DNA of 64,000 nucleotides from Cadophora sp. MPI-SDFR-AT-0126. Its lineage: Eukaryota; Ascomycota; Leotiomycetes; Helotiales; Ploettnerulaceae. Of the stretch, positions 32,499-45,213 are shown one piece after another. The number at the start of each line of letters is the position of its first letter. Position 1 is the stretch's first letter. The translations under genes were made by a program, and so were the position numbers. The notes under the pieces were generated by a model, which was not told the DNA's origin, searched no databases, and saw only the letters and a list, made by a program, of their open reading frames with translations. Location of the stretch: assembly GCA_020747065.1 (NCBI GenBank), contig JAGMVK010000025.1:1-64000 (forward strand), in the 5' to 3' direction.

Positions 32499-34517
32499 TC
32501 AGAGAAAGCCTCCCTCCGCACCAAAAGCGCCCACACTCCCTCTCCACCCACATCTCTTATCACGGTTCTGTACCGCCATATCACCACCGCGCATACTAAT
32601 ACCCATATTGTGGTTCATGTTCGAGCGGTCAGATTCCTCAATGCCATACTCGCTACTCCCGCGACGGCTGCCGTCACGGCCAGAATTCGAACTGTTGTTT
32701 GTTTGCACGAGGAGGAGACTGGAGGTACTGCTTAAGCGTTTAGCGAAATCTGTGAAGCTGAGGCGTTTGACCGACGTGCTGCTTCGCCGCTTGTCCTTGG
32801 CGTCGGTGCTTCCTGCGCGGAGAGTGCTGTTGTTGCTGTCTCTGTCTCGGAGGGTGGGGACCGCCGTGCTGGACATCGAGCGAGACGGTAATGCTAGGGA
32901 ACTTGGTCGGCTGCCTTTGGGACGGGGTTTGGATGGTGTTGTTCCTGTTCGGGGACGGAGACTGTTAGAGCTGGAATTTCCGTGAAATGCAGACATGGCT
33001 TGAGGGTTCAAGAATGGAATTGGAGGGCTCCGTGGCGCAGGAGATAATGGTCGGTTGCCTGTCGATATAGGGGTTGGGCGGCCAGAGATGTAGTCAAGAG
33101 CTCGCTGTGCTGGCGTTGGAATCGATATCTCTTCATCGGACATTTCAACATCATCGTCATTATCCGGTTCGCCCTCGGATGAGTCTTCTGATTCCTCGTC
33201 TAATCCCCAGTTCTGTCTTTCCCTACTGGGCTGCTTAGCCAAGGATTTGGCCTGTTTCCTCTCGTCTACCTCCCGCATCAGCGCCTCGAACCGCGCAATA
33301 CTGCTGATCTTCTCGTCGTCCTTGTCGGGAATTCGGTCGCTTCCTGGGATACATCGCATCTGGAAAGCTCGATCCAGAATGGTCTCCCTTGGGCCTGGTG
33401 GTGTTGATGCAATTACTGCTACTGGCGTAACAGCTGATGCTATACTATTACTTCCCCGAGTGTGTGAAGAAAGTGCGGATGATCGCCCTTGCGCTGATGT
33501 CCAACCTTCAATGAACTGATTGTCGTACCCAGAAGTCGAGGCTGGAGAAGGCAAGTCTGTTGGGAGAGTCGTAGCGTAGCCGTGGGCATGCGACGAGGCG
33601 AATCCCATATGAGGAGGCTGAGAACTTGCTTGGGACGATAAATCGGAACGTCTTGACCGAAGACTAGGAGACGGTGAGATCATGGCTGATGGTCTTTCTC
33701 GTGGAGGAGGTGCATGAGGATAGCTATTCTGACTCGACGCTCGATTGCCAAATTCTGGTCGGTTGGCCGAAGTGGAAGGTCTTCTGGAGTTTCCGAAGGG
33801 ATTTGTGAACCCATTGAAGACTGGACTTAGTGGGCTCATTACCCCATCTTCCTCCTCCTCTTCTGCGGTCAAAAGTGGCTTTACGGTAGCCTGCCAATCG
33901 TATATGCTATACTTCTCCTCTGGTATTGTGCGGAATAGCAGGAAATTCGCCCATGGGTCCTTGGAAGAGAGTCCTCCTGTCCTGCTCGACCTCCGCTTTC
34001 GTTGCTTCTCGGAGATAGAATCTGGTTTCATTTCGAACATCATTGTCGGTAAGGACGGACTCTGTTTTCGGTGCTGAAGAGCTCGTATTTCGCAGGACTT
34101 GAAGGCAGACACTGGATGCTGCGCTATAAATTCCCAATCGCCCTGCAAAGGTTAGACGTGGACTTCCCTTGCCCTATCTTGCCCATCCATACCTTGGCTT
34201 TGTAGATTGTAATATACAGCTTCCTCCCAGCAGGATCTGGCTGCGACACATCGACCAGACTCGGCTTCGACGAAGTGGCTTTCAGTCCCTTGCGCCCGGC
34301 AGTTCCCCGTCCCGAAATATCAGATTGCGGTAAGAGATCGTTCTGCGTCTTCAACATGGATCCGGTACCGAGGACGACATATCGAGTCTGCGAAAAGGGT
34401 CAGATGAAATGGGTCGAACAGAAGACTCCAGCTCTGCAAACAAACCTTCCATACAGCCCTCCCGATGATGGTCCCGCGCTCCGGCGGCACCAACATCAAT
34501 CCCTCCATCACAATCAT
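32499..34517 (-). CDS. PH-domain-like protein with long disordered Ser/Pro-rich tail
   Basis: Exons 34517-34446, 34387-34193 and 34142-32499 (1,911 nt, 636 aa); introns 58 nt (GTTTGT...CGCAG) and 50 nt (GTATGG...TGCAG). The N-terminal 130 residues look like a pleckstrin-homology fold: GTIIGRAVWK-TRYVVLG, KLYITIYKAK-GDWEFIA and AFKSCEIRALQHR, with a helix around KDPWANFLLFRTIPEEKY. The rest is Ser/Pro/Arg-rich and low complexity, with an acidic stretch (EESEDSSEGEPDNDDDVEM) and a short conserved-looking helix VKRLSFTDFAKRLSSTSS near the C-terminus. This suggests a membrane-lipid or cortical binding adaptor with many phosphorylation sites. The start ATG is the first in frame after an upstream stop. 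Specific role unknown. Confidence 0.72.
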
Positions 34518-34729
34518 GTTGCCGCCGTTTGCGCTCAATGCAACTCTCTAAACTGCCGATATTGCTCTAATCGGATAGACAGAGCCGGACAGGAACAGCA
34601 CAAGAATCGAAGGAGTGACTGATTAAAACATAGTAGCCGAAAATCGAACAGTATATCCTCGACCTCAATCACAAGGAAGTTCCTTTCAAAGCGGTAGTGA
34701 AGCAAGGGAATGAGAGTTGCGAGGAGAGA

Positions 34730-34750
34730 GTGAGTGAGTGAGTGAGTGAG
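34730..34750 (+). repeat. (GTGA)n microsatellite
   Basis: About five tetranucleotide units in the 5' region of the PH-like gene. Confidence 0.8.
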
Positions 34751-34958
34751 GAGAAGAAAAGGAAGAAAGTAGCGTTCAGCGCTGGTTCGTTTGTCGCAAA
34801 GCTGGAAGAGGTTTGGCGTGCGGGTATGTGCCTTGCTAGTAGGGTCCAGTAACGAAGGAAGTCCCCACTAACTTCCCAGAGCGCATTAGCAATCTCTAAG
34901 CCAAACCGCGGACTCCCCGGTCCCTTGTCCTTGTGCCTGTGTGTGCCCTGTGTGCCTG

Positions 34959-34988
34959 TCCTGGTCCTGGTCCTGGTCCTGGTCCTGA
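34959..34988 (+). repeat. (TCCTGG)5 microsatellite
   Basis: Four perfect hexamers plus one variant (TCCTGA), followed by a further TCCTGG after a one-base shift. Confidence 0.85.
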
Positions 34989-35032
34989 GTCCTGGTCCTT
35001 GTCGCCGCTGTCGTCTCTCTTTTGCTCCTGGG

Positions 35033-35053
35033 GGCGGCGGCGGCGGCGGCGGC
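35033..35053 (+). repeat. (GGC)7 microsatellite
   Basis: Seven perfect triplets in non-coding sequence. Confidence 0.85.
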
Positions 35054-38000
35054 GGGTGAACCGTAACCTACAATGCGGTAGAGGAACAATAATTAAATAT
35101 AAATTTGGCGGCTCGTAAGAATCCAAGAGGTCCTGATGCGATGGACGGAATCTAAAGTATGTGTCTTCTGGGGCAAGCTTGGCAAAACGAAATATATACG
35201 GAGTAAGCGAATCCGGAATCTCTCCGCTGCTGGTGGCAGGCGACGATGATGGACAGTAGCGCAGTGCAAGAGGAGATCGAGGCGTGGATTGTGGTTTGTT
35301 GAATCCGTGCGACGCGTGGTGTCCTGAACTTTGGACTCTGAACTCTGGATAGAATGATGGAAGATCAAACAAACAAAGTCTGGAGACGAAGATACTAAGG
35401 CGGGACGCAGATAGATGTTACAGCAACAAGGACCCAAAGATCCGTTCCAAAGGATGGGATGAAGAACGTGGGACGAACGAAGTCTCTGGTGGTCTCAGAT
35501 ACAGTAGTACAGTAGAATTGCAGGCCGTGGATATCAGTCAACACTGAGTCTGATAATCGAATGGTGAAGGGGAAGAGGAGAATTATATGCATGGATGCTG
35601 TACTAATGCAGCATGTAGATGCAGGTGGCAGTAGGGAATTCATGCACAATCATTTATTTTTACTTGTTTATTTATTTGCCATGTGCGAGGATTTTGAAGG
35701 TTAGATGATGCAATTCATCAGTCTTTCATTTCTTATTATCGTCGTATTGAAGTGCTGTGGTGCGTTTGCATTGATACCCAAGTATTCATTTATTGTTTAC
35801 CTAATACTTGGAATCTCTCCTCACTTCCCCTCCTTTAATACCAAGCCTCCTTCAAAGCCATGTCTCAAAATCAGTCGATCCTACTTTCTTTTCTTTGTCG
35901 TCCTCGTCCTCTACTGCAATGCCTACCTACTATCTTTGCTTTCTCTGTTCTCCTTTTCTTTCCCGCATATACCCTTGTCCAGCTCATCCATCTCAGATCA
36001 GATCAGATCAGGTCCGCTTACTCCGACCCGGCATGGGATAATCGATTGTCCCCCTCGTAGTTTATCCTATCATCGCTTCTCCACATCCCCTCCCCCCCTT
36101 CAGCAGCCTCCACCCTCATCTTTCTGATACCCATCCACTCAAGTGTCCACGAGGCAGGCTCACCGTCACGCAATACAGGTTTCTGCCCTGCATTAGTGTC
36201 TTGAAGGCGCAAACTCTCTTGACAGTGACAGACAGAACAGACATACCAGCCAGCCATTCCATGCCCAAATCGATCTGGTATCAGACGAGACGGGAGATCT
36301 AGATCTCTGTTTTCAGCGCCTTCAGCGGTTTCGTTTTAGGCTCATCCATCAATTGATCTCGTGCCCTCATCCGGAATCCGAATGAAGGCAACACCAAACC
36401 TCCACTACGGACTTAGCCAAACATCCATCCCAACATTTCCAAAACCACACACACTCCACCCACTCGACTCGGATGGTGAAGACTTCACACGTGGACGGAT
36501 ATTCCCACCTTCGGTACCTACAGTACAGATACCACCCACCGTATGCATCGTGTCACTTCACATCACATTCCTTCCACATACATCACACGCGGTATCCAAG
36601 TACAGGTACGGCAAAGTACGACTGGAATTTATCCAGGTACGCGGGAACGAATATTCAATTGCCGACTCTCCGTTAACCGAAAGGGTGCACACCTCGAAAT
36701 CAATAGTCAGGGGTAAACTTCTCCATCCAGCACCTGCACGACTCGAACAAGACGGTGTAAGGAGCAAGCTCACCACCCGGAGAATTTCGATTGATTGCAA
36801 GAAAGCTTCACAGGGATTAATCGAGTAATTTAGGACTTGACTTTCTGTCTTAGCCTCGGCTCGGCCCTGCACTCTCGTTTCCTTTGCCCAGATGAAGGAA
36901 AATGTAAGTGAAGGTGGAGGTGGCATGGTGGGCGTAGGATGGCCATGGCATGCGGCCCGCAAGGGAAGAAGTCTATTTGGCGAGATAAATAGATTACATG
37001 ACCGATCGAAACTAACTAAAGTTTAGAACCCTTCCTTCACACGTGTGCGCGAGGTTTACATAAAGTCCGATCGATTATCGCTTATCACTCCTGAGGTTAA
37101 AAGCTGACTTCTGAAGTCAAAATGATACAGTTAATTACAACCCGGACGTTCAAAGACAAGGCTTCAACGGACCAACCCCACGAGTCATCTGACGGACCGT
37201 CCATCCATCCAACTCATGTCCGTACGCCCCACGCCTCCCACGCTCAACCACAAGATTCTTCCCATGGTTGAGGTTGAGACGAGTCGTGAAGCGAGACTCC
37301 ACTCTCTAATCTCCAATCTCAGGAGTCCGGGCACTTCTTCCTATCATGATCCATGTCTGCATGCATATGTGATTTTGCATAATGCCCGCCGCATAAGGGC
37401 CTGCTTTCAAATGCCTGCCTCCTGCACACGAGGAATGCAAGGCATAGGATATCCAATTCTACGTAGACCAAGTATCCATAATGTAAATGGATGTATGCAT
37501 TGTGTATGCATGCAGAGCTAATTCTGCATAACATCAGAACGCAGCAACATCAAAATTAAAGTAAGGGAAAGTGACAATTGTCAATCCATTCAATTCCACT
37601 CTTGAAAACACCACAACCGCCTTTCTCTCGCCGACACCGGCCCACAAAAGTCACCACCTGCATACTCCGTATCTAGGTTCCATTGCTGACCCGTGGGTCC
37701 TTCCCTCCCTCCCGCCCGCTTATCCCCATTTTTCACGAGCATGAAAGAACCTTCGAAGCTTTTCTTCCCCCTTTTCTTTTGCCCACTTACTCACTCTCTT
37801 CGGCCCGTCCGCTTCAACGTAAGCAAACCAATGCTGACCGCTGACCGCTAACCGCTGCCTCGGTCGGTTCCCGTCAACAGCCCGAAGCGGCACCCCGAGC
37901 CGACGATACGCATATCTTGAAACCCCCGAGTCCCAAACCAATCCTATTACATCTCACTCTCAGCCATAGTAAGTAAAAAATTTCTTGCACAAAAGATGTT

Positions 38001-39773
38001 GGGACCAATCCTCCCCCTCGCCCCTCCCCCTCAAAACGAACATCATCAATAAGAGGCGTCTTATTATCCGTACGAACGGATATGCCCCTGATCCAGATCC
38101 CCCATTGCCAGCCACATGGCGTGAAGGATGTTTGTGGCAATTGGCCGCACAGAACTCGCGATGTGCCTAAATCGTACGGTACGGTACGGTGAGACAAAGG
38201 CAAGGAGGCATGGTCGGGTCGGGTCAGCGTTTACGATGAGATGGAGGGAGATGTCGGCTGATTCGCTACCACGACGGGAGGCGAAGATTCGGAATGTCTT
38301 GATGTGGAGAAAGGAATGTGATACTATGCAGTACCCCTCAAGTATGTAAACCTTTTCTCCTTTCTTTTTCTTTTTCCTTTTTTTTTGGTACTCGGCTTTG
38401 TGTTTTGGGAAGGTACAGTGTGGAGGTGGCTGCATGGCGTTTGTAGTGATGGGATGCGACCTGGGTGTTGTTGAGGGACGGGAGGCGATCATCGGCTCGT
38501 TCCTGGGGTCCTGGGGAGGAAAAGGGGGGGTAGATCATGTGATGGCGTGGCGTTTGAGGAGGGAAGGGCACAGGGGTAATGGTACCCCGTATTGTAATGT
38601 TGCATCGGATGGCGCGAATTATGAGGGGAATGTAAGGGTGTGCATGACCGGTACTTTTGTTTTTGTTGAGAGGCTTTTTGCACTTATCCGTCTTTGCTTT
38701 GGAGTTTGAAAATCGAATCGGGGATCTTGGAGGCATAGGTCGGCAGTGTCAAGCCGAGTGGCAGTTTACCTGAGCACTGTACAATGTAAGCCTTCAAGCA
38801 CGCTTAGAAGTTTTGAGCTTGGATCTCTGCGTTTTCGCCTAAGTCCGTTGTACTGTTTGAAGCTGGTTCTTTCCATACAGATGAATCAACAAACGACCTT
38901 GCTAGGAATGTCAAGTAATCTCGCAAGTTGCTCACTACATACACTTCACAACCTGGCATTCAGTGTCCTTTTCTCTACCAATCTCGTCTTGCGGAATCTT
39001 TGAATATGTACAATCTCCTAGATCAACACATTGGTATCATCCTCATCACCAATACCTGCGAAGACGGGGGGACGTCATGGATACCTGCGCCTCCGTACAA
39101 ATGCGTCTGTGCAATATGATAAGAGCTATCTTATTATCCTCGGTTGAGGTCTCTAAGCCTGACAGATGGTGGGCTCCTGGTCGGTATAACCAGTCTGCTC
39201 CATTATTCGGACTTTCAAATTTGGGTGGGTAATGAGAGGCTCTCTGCTTCACCAATTTGGGCCCACAAGCCACACGGCACAACTGGAGTACACCGATCTC
39301 TGAGAGAGAATTTTATAAAGTAAATACCTTGTACATGTAATATAATGACAGGGCAGCAATCGTCTCCAAGGCCTCGGTTCAAGCCTTCCCTTTCAGACAT
39401 CTGGAAGTTTTACTTGCCATGCAAAGCTGATACTCGATCATTACTTCTATCAGGTGTGCATGTCTTGCCATCGTTTGTCTGCTCTTGCATTGATGGGCAG
39501 TTGAATTTATATATTGTCATGTGTTTTATGTTATGGTGCTGCTGGCTGACGATGCCATATTGCCCCTTCGAAAGTGACGTTTTCGTACATCGAAACCAAG
39601 GCTCATTTACCAAGGCAGTGAGTATTCTCGAAAATATGTGCATACAAGGAAGGCGTCAGACAATTTGTATGTCACTACATAACCACTGCTCACTTTCTGC
39701 AGCCAACGGATATCAATTATCAAAAAGCAGAAACTTTCCACCTCCGCACATCAAAGGCACTTTCTCGCTTAGC

Positions 39774-40708
39774 TCACCACGGCAACTCAACACCACCAAC
39801 AAGTGTATTCTCCGGGATAGCATTGAAGAACTTGCCTGGGGATGTCTCACGGCTTGCATTGTCGATCTTGCACAAGTCAGTATATCTCATTTCCGATTGT
39901 TCCAAGCAAGCTTACTAGTCTCACGATGGAGTCGGCACATTCCTCCTTGGTGACTGGCGCCTGCTCCATGCCCATAATTTTAGCAGCATGGTTTCCGGGT
40001 TCGGTTTGTATGAGACTGGCACATAGTATATTAGCGAGAAAAGAGGACCGTGAAATCACTCTCTGACATACCCAGGATGTACAGCAAAAGCAATCAGCCA
40101 GTGATTCCCACAATGTGCAGCCCTGAGACCTCAGTCAGAGATTCAAATCGAACCATACATAGCGGAGAGTCCTACATAGTCAGCCAGTTCAACGCCACCT
40201 TCGAAACCCCATACGCAGGCACCATATGTGACCCAACAAACCTCTCCATTCCCCCAATCGAACCCGCAGCACTGGTGATAGTCACCCAGCTCAGCCTCTC
40301 ACTCCTCTCCAGCAATGGTTTCACGGCTTGGAACAGCGCTAATGGCCCGAGAACATTCATGACGAAGACATCTTCCATGTCCCCTGTATTGACGCTTTCG
40401 AATGGGGCAGCGCTTGATCCTGTACCTCCGGCATTGGCAATCACAACGTCCAGCATTGAGATGCCAACTGCGAGGAGCTCTGGGATGGCCGAGGTGGGCT
40501 CGGTGGTGGATGTGGACTCGACGGAGAGCAGTATAAGGATGGTGTTTGAGGCTTTTAGGAGAAGGGTCAGTTCGATGGCGTGATGGGACGATTTCTCTCG
40601 AACGGTGCCGATGACGATGTGGTTTGGGCGAGAGAGGTAGGATTGTAGGAGTGCTTTGCCGATACCTCTGGTAACTCCTGAGATAAGAACTATGGTTGGA
40701 TCAGCCAT
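39774..40708 (-). CDS. Short-chain dehydrogenase/reductase (norsolorinate-ketoreductase-like)
   Basis: Four exons: 40708-40176, 40122-40072, 40015-39916 and 39866-39774 (777 nt, 258 aa). All three introns (47-56 nt) have GT/AG ends, and the last one is needed to reach the normal family end ...ETSPGKFFNA...VELPW. The cofactor motif GVTRGIG is at residues 11-17, NAGG at 92-95, the catalytic Ser near 146 and Y-x3-K at 166/170 (YGVSK); HPG-LIQTEPG follows the catalytic site. Classical SDR, NADP(H)-type by the basic residues after the first beta strands (inferred). Closest in feel to fungal ketoreductases of the norsolorinate-ketoreductase-like group; substrate unknown. Full length. Confidence 0.82.
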
Positions 40709-41564
40709 GACTTTGATCTGTACCCAGAAGTTGATTTAAGGCTAGTGGATGTTTTTAATATATGGCAATGGAATAGCAATGGGCGAGAACTTTGCTGACA
40801 CTCCACAGCCTCTTCAAAAATCTTCGATGCCGGAGCTAGGCGCTTATTAATACCTTTCAGAATGGCAAAACCGATTAATATCTGGAATCATTTCATTTGA
40901 GCCTGAGTTCTTGGCTTGATCAGTGTAGTGTTCCTAAAGTGCGAATAGTCCGAGCCTCGGTGGATGTGCCTGACTAGCGGGACTGTCAACACACATCACT
41001 TGGCGTCATCACTAGCGACGAAAGGAACCAAGTGTACGAAGGTATGGACGACGTGGGTACGTGGTAGAATGCAATCATGAGACTACCCGCCCGCTTTCCT
41101 TTGGTGTTTTGTTGCGGTCTGTCCTTGTCGATCTCTCGATCGCATCCCTTCAATCGGCAGAGCGGAATTCTGGAAGATAGAACATGATCGAATCCTCCTC
41201 CCTGTACTCGACCTTTACTCCCAACCACCACTTCCAGCTGACACCAACGAACAACAAGATCCCGTACAATGTAGCAAAGACAGAACAGCAAGTAATATCA
41301 GGTCAAAGCCAAATGAGAGGACGGTCTAGCCCCGTCGCTGTGCCCGTATTTGTAGATATTAGACCTGATGCACTGACCTTAGTGGCTCTTGCTCAGGAAC
41401 TTCGTAACGAAGTAGGAGCATTTCAATGTCCACGCTCTTGGACACCACCAAGAATAAGCGAGCGAGTCCCTGAAATTAACTGTGAAGTGATCACGAAAAG
41501 CTCGCACTTTGAGAATAAACACAAGCCCTCTGACATTTTGTGTGCTCTCTGGATTTGAGGTCAT
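40709..41564. other. Intergenic between SDR and phosphatase genes
   Basis: Promoter of the SDR gene and 3' flank of the HAD phosphatase, both on the minus strand. No gene recognised. Confidence 0.5.
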
Positions 41565-42442
41565 CTATATATTCTTCCTAGCAACCTCATGCACGCTAGT
41601 CTTCCCAGCTACGATATCTCTCACAGTAGCTAGAATTTCCGAAAAGTCTTGGAACGTGGTGAACGGAACATCCTCCTTTTCACAATAAGTGACAAGGTCT
41701 ATCTCGCAGTCAATATCGAATTGCTGTGAAGCTTCGTTCAAACATACCTTTGCCAGCTTTTGCAAAGAGTAGATCAGTCTCCTTGGCAGCAGATAAGTCT
41801 GACACACCATCTCCAGCATAGAACAAGACAGGTCTCTCGCCATCAGGAAGGGCTGCATACGGTCGGATTTCCAACGACTTGTCATGACCAAATGAGCTGA
41901 GATTTCGGTTAGAATGAGCTCTTAATCCGACAAGGGACATACCTGTCATCGCGGTATATTATTCTCCAACCACCCTCATCCTCAAGAGTCTTTCCTGGCC
42001 GTGCAGCAACATCATTGCTCAGAATTGGCAATTTGCTTGCCGCAGTCTCTCCTAGAAGGTGACCGAGCAAAGCACGGATGATGGGTTCCATACCACCGCT
42101 CAAAACAACAACAGGAATATTGTTGGAACGAGCGAAAGTATAGAATTCCCGGAAGCCCTCATCTAGAGTGATATTTTCCAGCAGAGCAGCGATGCACTTC
42201 TCCCATGGAAGCTTCACGCTGTCCAGCAGTTCCTCGAAGCCATCACGGAAAGTACGTCGGCCGTATAATATGTCGTCAAAAACTAATTTGCGGCGAACAG
42301 GGCCAACACCGAATTGCTCTATCATGAAATCATTGCTGTCTTGCTGTGTGATGGTGCCGTCGAAGTCGGTGAAGAAGATGAAGCGAGGGTTGGTCTTCAG
42401 AATTGGGAGCTGTGACCCTGCTGATTCTGGGTCGTTGACCAT
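41565..42442 (-). CDS. HAD-superfamily phosphatase, PSP-like (yeast YNL010W/Pyp1-type)
   Basis: Exons 42442-41943, 41896-41748 and 41698-41565 (783 nt, 260 aa); introns 46 and 49 nt, first branch CTAAC. HAD motif I is FTDFDGTIT, with nucleophile Asp26 and acid Asp28. Motif II is VVVLSGGME, and motif IV is GDGVSD at 195-200, which binds Mg2+. The cap region between motifs I and II carries FGVGPVRRKL. The layout matches the phosphoserine-phosphatase-like fungal group that includes yeast YNL010W, reported to act on polyol or sugar phosphates. The enzyme should be cytosolic; no signal is seen. The start is chosen at the ATG just before the conserved domain; an upstream in-frame extension lacks ATG. 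Confidence 0.82.
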
Positions 42443-43391
42443 TGTCCAATGCCGAATCGCTTTAGGACAGTCTCGATGACGTAACCGAGTCAAGTCTAGG
42501 TGATTGACCTCGACGAATATCTGTTCCTGAAAGTTGTCCTTCTTGCTTTTCAAATGAAGCTATGAAAGTGAAGGTGGGGTGAAATACAAGAGGATGCGAT
42601 GGCCACCGAATCGTCGATAATGCGAGGACAACGCCACACCGAGTTGAGCCTTTGGATACAGTAACGTCCTTATCTGCTTTGGATTGGGCTTTGGAGATTC
42701 AATTGGGGCCAGTTCCTGTTCCTGATGTTATTACACAAGGGGAACGAAATCTTCAAAGAAGCCTGAGGAGGACCAGTTTTCAGCCTGGCCCGTGCCGCCC
42801 GTTCGCCGCAGTTTTCCGAACCTCTTTTCATATCCAGCAGCTATCCTTTATCCATACAATGCGCATACTTGGAGTCATTGCCAATGCTTATGTGCTGCAA
42901 GTAACAGTATCGATATAGGAGAGTGTGGTGATGGTTTTGAATAGAAACTAGGGAAGCCGTTCATTCTTGCTCAATGGCTTTGTGGCCGGCCGATGGTGCA
43001 ACCAGGATGGAATATTCCCTCAGCCTCCAAATAAATAAACAAAAGAAAGAACATCCCGTGGAGGCTTTCAAATAGTGTATCTCAGCACGGCGTCTTACAT
43101 TTTATTGTGGGCCAGAGTGAAATTTCTCATAATTAATGTGAGTCCCGACCTGTCTGCCAGACCGATTCTGGCGGACTCACACACCGAAGGATTCTGAAGA
43201 GAGCTTGACAGATAACTCGATATGTCTTTTATTGGATAATAGCCCAACACAACTTCTGACTATTGTTTTGTTATCATATACTCCTCAGAAGCAAATTTCA
43301 CTCTTGAAGTACTTTGAAGCACTACATCGAAACATCGTTGACAGCAAGACTCGGGCTCACGATGTGGGCAAATACTATAGTGACGACCGTA
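42443..43391. other. Intergenic, nothing recognised
   Basis: Promoter of the phosphatase gene and 3' flank of the transcription-factor-like gene. No supported ORF. Confidence 0.5.
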
Positions 43392-45213
43392 TTAGTCTTC
43401 ATTGTATGTACTCGACAAACGCGACACGATCAAATCATTAAGCACACCCTCAAACCGTTGCCGGAATCGATGCTGGTCGGCATCAAACACCTCTCGAATC
43501 CAAATAAACTCCTTGACAGCAGCGAGTGTTTCCGTCCAGCTCCAAGAGCCCATCTTATAAGTAACCTCAGCCAGCTTATCAATATACCAGTCTTGATCTG
43601 ACTTCTCCATACTTTCAACCGAACCCATGAATAGTGCCCAGAGCAGGACCTTCTCTCCCAACACGCCGAAGTTCGACAAATCTTGCTCAGTCACCAAGCT
43701 CCTGAGCTTGGTATTAAAACATCTCGTCGATACACCCAGCTGACCACAATATCGTCGTGTCTTCGACAGAAATAACAGAAGCCCAAGACGAGTAACTTCC
43801 TGCAGGCTCTTCGATTCTTCCGAGAATTCTTGCCCCACTAAACTATGCACGATCGGATCGATCCAGAAAACGAAGAATTTGATATCGGCCCAAGCTTCAC
43901 CGAGCCTCGACTTCCTCTCAACGTAATCAATGGCGATGCTTAAATCATGAAAAGCTTTGAGTAATAATTGGTCATGTTTGTACAGCCCTAGGCAAGAAGC
44001 CAAAAATGGGGATGTGCCATAGGCTCCGATTGTAGGAGAGTGATTGGTAGTATGCACCTCCTGGATCAGTGTATCCGGTAATGGGAATCGAGTTTCTGAA
44101 TCTCTCCTACATGCTCCGGCGATATCCACACTAGGATGATCAGAGATATTTTCCTGGGGAATTAAAGAGTTACTTACCCGAACAGTTGACATCGCCACGT
44201 CTCGCTGTGATCGAACGAATTCCATCCTCCTCTAAGCTCGACGATTCGCTCTAGACCGCCGAGATGTATATCAAGGCTCGCGAAGTTCTCTGTATATGCC
44301 TAGTACTACTAAGAACCATCACTCAAAGAATTAAATTATCTGAGATCACTTACACTATAGCACACAAAAGTCCCGACACTCCTCACAACACCATCACCAA
44401 CACCTTTCACAGGATCAGCTATCACGCTGTTTATATACCTCATCGCACTCGAATGATGCCTCATCGAGATCACGTTTGTTGACTCTCGGCCCTGGATAGT
44501 GTAGATGTTTATGGCAATGTTGGCGAGGACCTGGTGGAACATGGCTGAGTTGTGTATGGCGGATGGAAGCCAGGCTTCTTGAAAGGTCCGAAAGAGGGGG
44601 TTGGGGTTGGTGTGGACTGTGAAGGGTGTTATGTTGACCATGTGATAGGTTGGTTGGGAGGTGGACTTGAGATGTTTTGCGTACCTTCGTCGAGAAGCCA
44701 TTGCTCGGTTTGAGTTATCTTAATCGGGTAATTACCAAAAGGGTCAACTCTCCCTGCTCCGAGTACCGTAACCGGACTGATTGAAGTCGGAAAATACCAG
44801 AGATCATCCGAGTCAAAGTCTTCTTCAGAAATTGAGGCATCAACCGGACGGACTCCAGCCGCGTCTGGTACCCATGTAGTTCGTCCAGCCCTCGAAGCCG
44901 GTATCCTTAAACTTTGGAAATCATCCAAAGGAGAGACCTGAAGAAGCTCGCTTGGCAGAAGCAGTTCAACTCGATTACGAATCACCGGACGCCTCCCTTT
45001 CGGCAGCCCTTGTGCAACCTGCCGACGCATGGCTTTCTCGGCGTCCTTCGTTGGTAGCGCTCCTGCAGGACGCAACTCTAGGGGAGTATTGCGTGCTGGA
45101 ACAGGCTGAGTTATTGGTTGTTTACCCATGGGGTTACTTCGAGGATTGCTTGTTTTCACTGCGCGAGGCTTCCGAGCGGTTGGTACGCCATGTGGCTTTG
45201 AGGGGGCTTGCAT
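43392..45213 (-). CDS. Fungal transcription-factor-domain protein lacking a Zn2Cys6 cluster
   Basis: Four exons: 45213-44685, 44616-44354, 44287-44178 and 44130-43392 (1,641 nt, 546 aa). Intron ends were set by frame and family: 68 nt (GTACGC...TTCACAG), 66 nt (GTAAGT...CAGAG) and 47 nt (GTAAGT...CCTAG). The N-terminal 90 residues are basic and disordered. The family core starts around VTVLGAGRVDPFGNYPIK, then PLFRTFQEAWLPSAIHNSA, NFASLDIHLGGLERIVELRGGW, and a helical C-terminus. This is the fungal-specific regulatory domain usually joined to a Zn2Cys6 DNA-binding cluster, which is absent here. It may act as a co-regulator or be a divergent factor; DNA binding cannot be claimed. Confidence 0.75.

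Larger units (their letters stand above)
34518..39773. other. 5.2-kb gene-poor region with microsatellites
   Basis: I find no gene I can support. The left part probably contains the promoter and long 5' UTR of the PH-like gene. Low-complexity tracts: GTGA repeats at 34730-34750, TCCTGG repeats at 34959-34988, GGC repeats at 35033-35053, AGATC repeats near 35,997-36,012, ACGGT triplicate near 38,176-38,190, and a T-rich tract at 38,350-38,388. TACGGAGTA occurs at 35197-35205 and its reverse complement at 37663-37671. ORFs up to about 200 codons exist here but lack any family feature. Confidence 0.5.

Noticed and set aside
35705..36828. Two plus-strand ORFs of 140 and 155 codons
   Set aside because: Low-complexity, no domain, no start context or splice evidence; typical chance ORFs in C-rich spacer.
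39345..39953. 202-codon plus-strand ORF
   Set aside because: It overlaps the 3' exons of the SDR gene on the other strand and has no family features.
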